From assembly GCA_900548265.1 (NCBI GenBank), contig URKG01000001.1:62001-126000 (forward strand): a stretch of DNA of 64,000 nucleotides, written 5' to 3'. This DNA is from an uncultured Collinsella sp. (GTDB taxonomy: Bacteria > Actinomycetota > Coriobacteriia > Coriobacteriales > Coriobacteriaceae). Of the stretch, positions 32,402-39,860 are shown piece after piece. A program made the translations under genes and the position numbers. The number at the start of each line of letters is the position of its first letter. Position 1 is the first letter of the stretch. Under the pieces are notes generated by a model. The model made no database searches and had not been told where the DNA came from. It worked only from the letters and a program-made list of their open reading frames with translations.

Positions 32402-33130
32402 ATGATCTATTACGTCGAGGACGATGACAACATCAGGGATTTGACGGTCTACGCACTGCGCAAGCAGGGAATCGAGGCCGAGGGCTTTTCGTGCGATGGC
32501 GAGTTTAAGGCCGCCGTGGCGCGACGGGTGCCCGATGCTGTGCTGCTCGACATCATGCTGCCCGATACCGACGGCTTGGCGATTATGCGTCGTCTGCGTG
32601 CCGATCGCCTGACGGCGACGGTGCCCATTATGATGCTCACCGCCAAGGACACCGAGCTCGACAAGGTCATGGCGCTCGATGGCGGTGCCGACGATTACCT
32701 GACCAAGCCGTTCTCGCTTATGGAACTCGCCAGTCGTTGCCGTGCGCTGCTGCGCCGCGGCGGCATGGTCAAGCAGGCGAGCGATGTGCTCAGCGTGGGC
32801 GATATCGTACTTTCGCCTAGCCACCGCGAAGTGACTGTTGCCGGTGAACCGCTCAAGCTCACGCTGCGCGAATTCGACCTGCTCGAGTACCTCATGCGCA
32901 AACCTGGCGTGGTCTTTACTCGCGAGTCGCTGCTGCAGAGCGTATGGGGCTGGGACTTCGACGGCGGTTCGCGCACCGTCGACGTGCATGTGCAGACGCT
33001 CCGCCAAAAGCTCGGCGAGCGTGCGAGCGCCATAGAGACCGTGCGCGGCGTGGGCTATCGTCTGGCCGAGCCTACGGCCGATGACGATGTCGAAGGAGCC
33101 GACAGCGCGGCTAGCGCATCGGAGGAGTAG
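32402..33130 (+). CDS. PhoB-like response regulator
   Basis: 242 residues from ATG 32402 (AAGGGG 7 nt upstream; ATG 32378 is possible). Receiver with MIYYVEDDDNIRDLTVYAL, Asp in AVLLDIMLPDTDG, MMLTAKDTELDKV; DNA-binding domain with LKLTLREFDLLEYLMRKPG and VRGVGYRL. The acidic tail (DDDVEGADSAASASEE) is unusual. Position after pstB suggests phosphate control, though the family alone does not prove it. Confidence 0.9.
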   Translation: MIYYVEDDDNIRDLTVYALRKQGIEAEGFSCDGEFKAAVARRVPDAVLLDIMLPDTDGLAIMRRLRADRLTATVPIMMLTAKDTELDKVMALDGGADDYLTKPFSLMELASRCRALLRRGGMVKQASDVLSVGDIVLSPSHREVTVAGEPLKLTLREFDLLEYLMRKPGVVFTRESLLQSVWGWDFDGGSRTVDVHVQTLRQKLGERASAIETVRGVGYRLAEPTADDDVEGADSAASASEE

Positions 33131-33133
33131 CTC

Positions 33134-34558
33134 GTGGTCTTAGCCCCCCAGGGAAAACGTACCCTGTCACATCGCGTGTTCGCGACGATTTTTCTCTGCG
33201 CTATGGCGGTTATCGTGGCGTTTACGGTGTTGGGCGCGTTCTTTGTGCAAAATACCCTGGCAGATGCCACGAGCGCCAACCTTTCGCAGGAAACCGAGCT
33301 TATTGCCGCTGCCCTCAATGAGCAGCAGGAGCCCATTGCCTTTCTGCGCAGTCTCGATCGCGAGGACTTGCGCATCACGCTGATCAACAAGGACGGGTCG
33401 GTTGCCTACGACAACGAGGCGTCGCCTTCTATGCTGCCCAATCACGGCGATCGTCCCGAGGTCGCCAAGGCTTTCGAGAGCGGCTCGGGTTCTGCGGAGC
33501 GCGCAAGCTCCACGCTCGACGAGATTATGCTGTACCGAGCCGTCCGACTTAATAACGGCCAGGTTGTTCGCTTGGCGCAGGCCCAACCTGGCGTTGCGGC
33601 GATTCTGATGTCTCTCGTGGCGCCGATGCTTCTCATTGCGGCGGCAGGTGCGGTGCTCTCGTTTTTCTTGGCGCGTCGTGAGTCCCGTGCCATCATTGAG
33701 CCGTTGCAAGAGGTCGATCTGGACCATCCTCGCCGCAGCTACGAGCATGCTTATGCCGAGATGGTTCCCATGCTCGAGCGCATTGAGTCGCAACGCCAGG
33801 AGCTCAAGCGCCAGATGGCGGTGCTGTCGGACAACGACCGCATGCGCCGCGAGTTCACGGCCAATATCACCCATGAGCTCAAGACCCCGCTTACGGCAAT
33901 CTCGGGCTATGCCGAGCTCATTGCAAATGGCATGGTCGAGGGCGAGGAAGACCTACGCAACTTTGGCGGTCGAATCTATCGCGAGGCGGGCCGTCTGGCA
34001 GCGCTGGTAAACGACATCTTGACGTTGTCTAACCTGGACGAGGCCGAGCGCGCGACCGAGGGCGAGGCAGTGCCTATTGGTTCCACGGAGCCCATTGAGC
34101 TCTCGCGCGCTATTACGACGGTGGAGCAGCGCCTTGAACAGGTCGCCCGACAGGCAGACGTGACCATCGCGCGCAAGACGAAGCCCGTTGTGGTCGAAGG
34201 TGTGCCACGCCTGATCGACGAGCTGATTTATAACCTGGCCAGTAACGCCATTCGCTATAACCAGCCCGGTGGCACGGTTACGCTTCGATGTGGGACCAAT
34301 GATGAGGGCCATCCGTACCTAACGGTTGCCGATACAGGTATCGGCATCGCGCCCGAGGAGCAGGGCAAGGTGTTCGAGCGCTTCTATCGCGTGGACAAGA
34401 GCCGCTCCAAGGTACGTGGCGGAACAGGCCTGGGCCTGGCCATCGTTAAGCATGCCGCTGTGTACCACCATGCTTCGCTCGACCTATCGAGCGAGCTGGG
34501 TGTGGGGACTACCATCACGGTGACGTTTCCCGTACAGCAGGACGAATCATTTGCGTAA
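33134..34558 (+). CDS. PhoR-like sensor histidine kinase
   Basis: 474 residues; GTG start with GGAGGAG in the end of the upstream gene. Membrane segments at about 15-40 and 155-180 enclose an external sensor domain (GSVAYDNEASPSMLPNHGDR). Then a HAMP-like linker, HisKA with FTANITHELKTPLTAISGYA (His near 247) and the ATPase domain (NLASNAIRYN, DTGIGIAPEEQ, GGTGLGLAIVKHAA). It forms an operon with the preceding regulator. Confidence 0.93.
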   Translation: MVLAPQGKRTLSHRVFATIFLCAMAVIVAFTVLGAFFVQNTLADATSANLSQETELIAAALNEQQEPIAFLRSLDREDLRITLINKDGSVAYDNEASPSMLPNHGDRPEVAKAFESGSGSAERASSTLDEIMLYRAVRLNNGQVVRLAQAQPGVAAILMSLVAPMLLIAAAGAVLSFFLARRESRAIIEPLQEVDLDHPRRSYEHAYAEMVPMLERIESQRQELKRQMAVLSDNDRMRREFTANITHELKTPLTAISGYAELIANGMVEGEEDLRNFGGRIYREAGRLAALVNDILTLSNLDEAERATEGEAVPIGSTEPIELSRAITTVEQRLEQVARQADVTIARKTKPVVVEGVPRLIDELIYNLASNAIRYNQPGGTVTLRCGTNDEGHPYLTVADTGIGIAPEEQGKVFERFYRVDKSRSKVRGGTGLGLAIVKHAAVYHHASLDLSSELGVGTTITVTFPVQQDESFA

Positions 34559-34582
34559 CAATGCGACAAACGTGTTGTTTTG

Positions 34583-34618
34583 ACGCCGCGCTGGGGGTTG
34601 CCGGCGCGGCGTTATTTT
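34583..34618 (+). terminator. Terminator after the PhoR-like gene
   Basis: Perfect 9-bp stem ACGCCGCGC/GCGCGGCGT (34583-34591 with 34604-34612), then TATTTTTG. Confidence 0.9.
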
Positions 34619-34736
34619 TGCGCAACATTGCCGTATACGCTGTATCTTATGTATAGAGTTCGGACTTCGCAGAAAAGATGCGATAACATATGAGCAGTTT
34701 TGTCGATATGAACTAGGGAAATGAAAGGCAAGCTGC

Positions 34737-35393
34737 ATGACCCTTCTCGAACTGTTCCAGCTGCTCAAAAAGCACCTCAAGCTGGTCATCGCCCTCCCGG
34801 TGATTTGCGCGGTCGCCATGGGCATCGTGTCCTTCACCATGATGGACAACACCTACACCGCCACGACGAGCATGTACGTTCTCGCCAAGACCGACGATAG
34901 CGGTCAGATGAGCTACAACGATCTTTCGGCGAGCCAGATGCTTTCCAACGATATCGCCACGCTGCTCGATAGCGATAGCGTTAAGGGCGGTGCTGCCAAG
35001 GATCTGGGCCTTGCCGATCTGGACGACTACAAGATTTCCGTTTCCTCCGAGACCACGACGCGCGTCATCACGCTTTCGGTGACGGGCACCGATGCCGAGG
35101 AAACGGCGGAGGTGGCAAGGGCCATGGCCAGCTCGGTGAGCACGGTCGCCCAGAATGTCGGTGCCGCTCAGAGCATCAACGTTATCGATAAGGCTAAGAC
35201 CCCCGAATCCCCCAGTGGTCCCAAGCGCACGCTGTACGTCGCCGTCGCGTTCCTCGCCGGCGTCTTTATCGCAATTGCCTATGTCGTTTTGGCGGATATG
35301 CTCAACACGCGCATCCGCGGTGTCGAAGAGGCAGAAGAGCTCCTTGGTATTCCCGTTGTCGGCCGAATTCCGGCTATGAAAGGTGGTAAATAG
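34737..35393 (+). CDS. Wzz/CpsC-type polysaccharide co-polymerase
   Basis: 218 residues. The N-terminal MTLLELFQLLKKHLKLVIAL leads into membrane segment 1 (about 18-38), with an external domain of about 125 residues, membrane segment 2 (about 168-190) preceded by the Pro-rich KTPESPSGPKRT, and a short cytoplasmic end. This is the chain-length regulator/kinase adaptor (CpsC, YveK, CapA) that activates the tyrosine kinase encoded 2 nt downstream. Confidence 0.9.
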   Translation: MTLLELFQLLKKHLKLVIALPVICAVAMGIVSFTMMDNTYTATTSMYVLAKTDDSGQMSYNDLSASQMLSNDIATLLDSDSVKGGAAKDLGLADLDDYKISVSSETTTRVITLSVTGTDAEETAEVARAMASSVSTVAQNVGAAQSINVIDKAKTPESPSGPKRTLYVAVAFLAGVFIAIAYVVLADMLNTRIRGVEEAEELLGIPVVGRIPAMKGGK

Positions 35394-35395
35394 GC

Positions 35396-36133
35396 ATGGC
35401 TAGGGCTAAGAACACCGATAAGCTCGTTGTACAGAATGCCGCCAAGACCCTTCTGGCCAACATTCGCTTTGCGAGCGTGGACGACCCCATTCGCACCATC
35501 ACCGTTACGTCCTCGATTCCCAACGAGGGTAAGTCTACGGTTGCCATCAACCTGGCCCAGGCTATCGCCACCAGCGGCAAGAGCGTTCTTCTGGTCGAGG
35601 GAGATATGCGTCGCAGGTCTCTTTCCGACATGCTTGGTGTCCGTTCGCGTGGTGGACTCTACGCAGTCCTGTCCGAGCAGATTTCCATCGACCAGGCAAT
35701 CGTCGAGACGGGTCAGAAGAACTTCTACTTCCTCGATGCGGAGCCTCATATTCCCAATCCTGCCGACATCATCGTGTCTCATCGTTTTGCCAAGCTGGTT
35801 AAGGCGCTGTCTGCCAAGTTCCAGTATGTCATCTTTGACGCTCCTCCGGTCGGCACCTTCATCGATGCTGCCGAGATTGCCAGCCTGACTGACGGCACGC
35901 TATTTGTGGTGCGCGAAGACTTCACCAAGCGCGAGGAGGCGCTCAACGCCATCGCTCAGCTTAAGAAGTCCGAGAAGGTCAAGCTCATCGGTACCGTTAT
36001 GAATTGCTGCGAGACCGAGACCAGCGAGTATTACTATTCTTACTACACCAAGGAAGGTAAGAAGGTAAAGAACGGTTCCGCTGCTCAGGGTGCTTCTAAA
36101 AAGGGCATCTTTACCAACCGGGCAAACGTTTAG
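35396..36133 (+). CDS. CpsD-type protein-tyrosine kinase (BY-kinase)
   Basis: 245 residues. Walker A TSSIPNEGKSTVAINLAQAI, Walker A' VLLVEGDMRRRS and Walker B YVIFDAPPVG are the BY-kinase set. The C-terminus has the Tyr cluster SEYYYSYYTKEGKK that is autophosphorylated in this family. It works with the CpsC protein upstream and the phosphatase downstream to control polysaccharide export or assembly. Confidence 0.93.
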   Translation: MARAKNTDKLVVQNAAKTLLANIRFASVDDPIRTITVTSSIPNEGKSTVAINLAQAIATSGKSVLLVEGDMRRRSLSDMLGVRSRGGLYAVLSEQISIDQAIVETGQKNFYFLDAEPHIPNPADIIVSHRFAKLVKALSAKFQYVIFDAPPVGTFIDAAEIASLTDGTLFVVREDFTKREEALNAIAQLKKSEKVKLIGTVMNCCETETSEYYYSYYTKEGKKVKNGSAAQGASKKGIFTNRANV

Positions 36134-36150
36134 TTGATTAAGGCCGACCT

Positions 36151-36801
36151 ATGCGCGACATTCATTGTCATATCTTGCCGGGTGTAGACGACGGCGCTGC
36201 CGATCTTGATGAGAGCTTGGCGATGCTTGCAGCTGCCAAGCAGGCTGGCGTAACCAGAATTGTCTGCACCCCGCACTGCCGAGATCCCTATTTTGACTAC
36301 GACAAGATGTGGGACGCCTTTGAGCTATTGCAGGATAACGCAGATGGTTTTCCGCTTCAGATGGGCTTTGAGGTCAACCACCGAAAGCTCGTCGAGCTGG
36401 GCATCGACGCCGCGGAATACCTGCATTTCGATGGAACCAATGAGTTTCTGCTTGAGCTTTCGACGCATGCTGATCCCTATGCGTTTAGAGAGTACGAGAG
36501 CACGATTTACGATTTGCAATGCCGCGGCTACCAGGTGATTATCGCTCATCCCGAGCGGTATCGCGCTGTTCAAAAGGATGTGAGCGTGGCGGAGCGTCTG
36601 GTCGATATGGGCTGCAAGCTGCAAGCTTCGGCAGACTTTATCGCCGGCGGCCGCTTTGGGCGCGAGAAAAAGCCGGCGCAGCGTCTGTTCGATCAGAACT
36701 TATACAGCTTTATTGCGAGCGATGCTCATAACGTGGGTCACTACGATTGCCTGGCAAAGGCTTGCGCGCAGTATAGCGTGCGCGGCGCTCATTTTCGCTA
36801 A
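36151..36801 (+). CDS. CpsB/YwqE-type tyrosine-protein phosphatase (PHP domain)
   Basis: 216 residues. MRDIHCHILPGVDDGAADLD, TPHCRDPYF, HPERYRAV and FIASDAHN are metal-binding boxes of the PHP-fold phosphatases that dephosphorylate CpsD-type kinases. It starts 17 nt after the kinase gene. No glycosyltransferase follows, so the three genes form a free-standing regulatory module. Confidence 0.92.
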   Translation: MRDIHCHILPGVDDGAADLDESLAMLAAAKQAGVTRIVCTPHCRDPYFDYDKMWDAFELLQDNADGFPLQMGFEVNHRKLVELGIDAAEYLHFDGTNEFLLELSTHADPYAFREYESTIYDLQCRGYQVIIAHPERYRAVQKDVSVAERLVDMGCKLQASADFIAGGRFGREKKPAQRLFDQNLYSFIASDAHNVGHYDCLAKACAQYSVRGAHFR

Positions 36802-36840
36802 AATCTGTCCCTAACGTTTGCTTTGAACGGAGGGGTGGCT

Positions 36841-37341
36841 ATGGATATTCAACTTAAGATGGGTTGCTTTGATGACGCGGCGCTGGTGCGCCGCGCCGTT
36901 TTTATGGACGAGCAAGGCTACGAGAACGAGTTCGACGCGATCGATGAGGCGCCGGCTTGCATCCATGTGACGTTGTACGTGGACGGCGAGCTCACCGGCT
37001 GCTCGCGCGTGTTTCCCGAGGAACTGGAGCGCGCGGCAGATTCAGAGGCTCCGGTTTCGCCGGCGTGCGATATGGACGAAGGCGTCGCAGCGGGGGAGAC
37101 TTATATTATGGGCCGCGTTGCCGTGCTGTCCGCCATGCGCCGTCGCGGTCTGGCAAGCAAGATTGTCGAAGCCAGCGAAGCTGCTGCGCGCGATGCCGGC
37201 GCCAAACTCATAAAGTTGCATGCACAGGAGTACGTGCTGCCGCTCTATTCCAAGGCCGGCTACACGCAGATCGCGCCGGTGGACTACGAAGACGAAGGCC
37301 AGCCTCATGCCTGGATGGCCAAGCGCATGGGCGACAGATAG
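36841..37341 (+). CDS. GNAT family N-acetyltransferase
   Basis: 166 residues from ATG 36841 (GGAGGGG 5 nt upstream). FMDEQGYENEFDAIDE, ETYIMGRVAVLSAMRRRGLA (acetyl-CoA loop V-x-x-x-x-R-R-x-G-L), then AGAKLIKLHAQEYVLPLYSK and AGYTQI follow the GNAT/ElaA-like pattern. Substrate unknown. Confidence 0.88.
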   Translation: MDIQLKMGCFDDAALVRRAVFMDEQGYENEFDAIDEAPACIHVTLYVDGELTGCSRVFPEELERAADSEAPVSPACDMDEGVAAGETYIMGRVAVLSAMRRRGLASKIVEASEAAARDAGAKLIKLHAQEYVLPLYSKAGYTQIAPVDYEDEGQPHAWMAKRMGDR

Positions 37342-37486
37342 GGACATTCCTTTTCTGCCGGCAGTTGGGGACACTCCTCGGCAATCGACGCATGGGTGTT
37401 CCAACATACAGTTTTTCGATTCCGTATGTATATATGCGCGCTAATAGGTTATAAAATCTAAGTCTGAACATAGCAGGTCTGCGATG

Positions 37487-37511
37487 CGGCTCGGGCAACC
37501 GGGCCGTTTTT
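37487..37511 (+). terminator. Hairpin with T-tract just before htpG (terminator or attenuator)
   Basis: CGGCTCGG (37487-37494) pairs with CCGGGCCG (37499-37506), tip GCAA, then T5; 31 nt before the htpG start. A possible -10 (TATAAA, 37450-37455) lies upstream, so transcripts from there would have to pass this hairpin. Confidence 0.7.
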
Positions 37512-37541
37512 GCGGGCAGGGGTAGCGCGAAAGGACTGCAC

Positions 37542-39566
37542 ATGCGTCAATTTAAGACCGAGAGCAAAAAACTGCTCGACCTCATGATCAACTCCATCTA
37601 CACCAATAAGGAAATCTTCCTGCGCGAGCTTATCTCCAACGCGAGCGATGCCGTCGACAAGCTCAACTTTAAGAGCCTTCAGGATCCGAGTGTCAAGCTC
37701 GACCAGGGCGACTTGGCAATCCGTGTTTCCTTTGATAAGGATGCCCGCACGATCACTATCTCGGATAACGGTATCGGCATGACCGCCGAGGAGCTCGAGC
37801 GCAACCTGGGCACCATCGCCCATTCCGGCTCCGAGGAGTTTAAGACCGAGAACGCCGAGCAGCAGGGTTCCGATGTCGACATCATCGGTCAGTTTGGCGT
37901 GGGTTTCTACTCCGCCTTTATGGTCGCCAGCCACGTGAAGGTCGTCAGCCGCGCTTATGGCGAGGATACCGCCCACGTTTGGGAGTCCGACGGTCTAGAG
38001 GGCTACACCATCGAGGACGGCGAGCGTGCCGAGCACGGTACCGACGTTATCCTCACGCTGCGCGAGAATGAGAAACTCGACGCCGATGGCGAGGCCGAGA
38101 CTTACGATCGCTTCCTGACCGAGTGGGGCCTCAAGAGCCTGATTCAGCAGTACAGCAACTATGTGCGCTACCCGATTCAGATGATGGTGACCAAGAGCCG
38201 CCAGAAGCCCAAGCCCGAGGACGCTGGCGACGACTACAAGCCCGAGTACGAGGACTATCAGGAGCTCGAGACCGTCAACTCCATGACGCCGATCTGGAAA
38301 AAGCGTAGCTCCGACGTTGAGCAGAAGGATTATGACGAGTTCTACAAGTCCACGTTCCACGACTTTGATGACCCCGCGCGCACCATTAGCTTCCATGCCG
38401 AGGGCACGCTCGAGTACGACGCCCTGCTGTTTGTGCCGGGCCGCGCCCCGTTCGATCTGTACAGCAAGGACTACGAGAAGGGTCTGGCGCTCTACAGCTC
38501 CAACGTGTTGATTATGGAGAAGTGCGACGACCTGCTGCCCGATTACTACAACTTCGTGCGCGGCGTCGTGGACTCTGCCGACGTGACGCTCAATATTTCG
38601 CGCGAGACGCTGCAGCAGAACCGACAGCTCAAGGCAATCGCCAAGCGCGTGGAGAAGAAAATTACCGCCGATCTTGAGGATATGCGCGACAACGATCGCG
38701 AGGCATATGAGAAGTTCTTTGAGAACTTTGGTCGCGGTCTTAAGTATGGTATCTACTCGAGCTACGGCATGAAGGCCGACGAGCTCGCTGACCTGCTGCT
38801 GTTCTGGTCTGCCAAGGAGCAGAAGATGATCACGCTGGCTGAGTATGCCAAGGGCATGCCCGAGGGCCAGAAGGCCATCTACTACGCCGCCGGCGATTCG
38901 CGCGAGCGTCTGGCTAAGATGCCCGTCGTGAAGGGCGTGCTCGACCGCGGCTACGATGTACTGCTGCTGACGCAGGACGTGGATGAGTTTACCTTCCAGG
39001 CGATGCGTGAGTACGTGGCTGCCGATATGCCCAAGATCTACGAGGATGACGCTGCTCGCGAGGCTGCCGAGAAGGCTGTGGCCGACGGTGCCGAGCCCGA
39101 GGTCGAGGATCGTCACCTGGAGCTTAAGAACGTCGTGACCGGCGATCTTGATCTGGCGACCGACGACGAGAAGAAAGAGGCCGAGGACGCCACCAAGGAG
39201 AACGAGGACCTCTTTAGCGCTATGAAGGAAGCGCTTGGCGACAAGGTCGAAAAGGTCGCCGTCTCCGCGCGCTTGACCGATGCCCCCGCCTGCATCACCA
39301 CCGAAGGCCCGCTTTCGCTCGAGATGGAGAAGGTGCTTCAGAAGGGTCCCGAGGGTGCGCCCGACGGCATGCCCAAGAGCCAGCGCGTGCTCGAGCTCAA
39401 TGCCAAGCACCCGGTCTTCGCCAAGCTTGTCGCTGCCCAGAAGGCCGGCGACGCCGATAAGATCAAGCAGTACTCCGGTCTTCTCTACGATCAGGCCCTG
39501 CTGGTCGAAGGTATCCTCCCCGAGGATCCCGTAGCCTTCGCGGCAGCCGTCTGCAACTTGATGTAG
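37542..39566 (+). CDS. htpG: Molecular chaperone HtpG (Hsp90)
   Basis: 674 residues. N-terminal ATP-binding domain: MRQFKTESKKLLDLMINSIY, LRELISNASDAVDKLNF, SDNGIGMTAEELERNLGTIA, GQFGVGFYSAFMVA. The middle domain has GVVDSADVTLNISRETLQQN. The C-terminal domain includes a charged Glu/Asp-rich insert (DDEKKEAEDATKENEDLFS). AAAGGA lies upstream of the ATG. No CIRCE or HspR-type operator is visible; a leader hairpin is present instead. Confidence 0.97.
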   Translation: MRQFKTESKKLLDLMINSIYTNKEIFLRELISNASDAVDKLNFKSLQDPSVKLDQGDLAIRVSFDKDARTITISDNGIGMTAEELERNLGTIAHSGSEEFKTENAEQQGSDVDIIGQFGVGFYSAFMVASHVKVVSRAYGEDTAHVWESDGLEGYTIEDGERAEHGTDVILTLRENEKLDADGEAETYDRFLTEWGLKSLIQQYSNYVRYPIQMMVTKSRQKPKPEDAGDDYKPEYEDYQELETVNSMTPIWKKRSSDVEQKDYDEFYKSTFHDFDDPARTISFHAEGTLEYDALLFVPGRAPFDLYSKDYEKGLALYSSNVLIMEKCDDLLPDYYNFVRGVVDSADVTLNISRETLQQNRQLKAIAKRVEKKITADLEDMRDNDREAYEKFFENFGRGLKYGIYSSYGMKADELADLLLFWSAKEQKMITLAEYAKGMPEGQKAIYYAAGDSRERLAKMPVVKGVLDRGYDVLLLTQDVDEFTFQAMREYVAADMPKIYEDDAAREAAEKAVADGAEPEVEDRHLELKNVVTGDLDLATDDEKKEAEDATKENEDLFSAMKEALGDKVEKVAVSARLTDAPACITTEGPLSLEMEKVLQKGPEGAPDGMPKSQRVLELNAKHPVFAKLVAAQKAGDADKIKQYSGLLYDQALLVEGILPEDPVAFAAAVCNLM

Positions 39567-39596
39567 TTCGGGGATACGGCACCGTAACTAGATTAG

Positions 39597-39666
39597 AACG
39601 AGAGTGGATAATCTCCCACTTTTGGCTCGGATGCGGGCTTGAAGTGGGAGATTTTCCACTCTCGTT
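39597..39666. repeat. 25-bp inverted repeat downstream of htpG
   Basis: The arm at 39597-39621 (starting AACGAGAGTGGATAATC) matches the inverse of 39642-39666 at 24 of 25 positions, with a 20-nt loop. It may end htpG transcription, although the T-tract is weak; in form it matches the other long intergenic palindromes here. Confidence 0.75.
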
Positions 39667-39768
39667 TGCTTTTGTACGGAGTAGTCATTGGGGACGTTCT
39701 TAAACGACTAATCGGATTGCTAATTTGTGCGGGTTGTGGTTTTGGGAGCTGCTGGAATTTGAGTTACT

Positions 39769-39804
39769 GTACAACTGTACGTTAACTTATCTTCGTAGTA
39801 TATT
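39769..39804 (+). promoter_or_regulatory. Promoter and palindrome upstream of the YhgE pair
   Basis: GTACAACTGTAC (39769-39780; GTACA/TGTAC around AC) precedes a -10-like TATATT (39799-39804). The palindrome position fits an operator overlapping the -35 region. Confidence 0.45.
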
Positions 39805-39860
39805 GCTACCCGCAAAACTCAGCACCATTGTGCTCTGAGACGCTAAAGCGCCTACGTACA

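Noticed and set aside
36802..37400. Further copies of the GGGACAG-ended element near 36805 and 37342
   Set aside because: Only short GGGACA or TGTCCC matches without a partner arm; too short to call.
37995..39410. 471-codon minus-strand frame opposite htpG
   Set aside because: Shadow of htpG; Leu/Val/His-rich, no motif.
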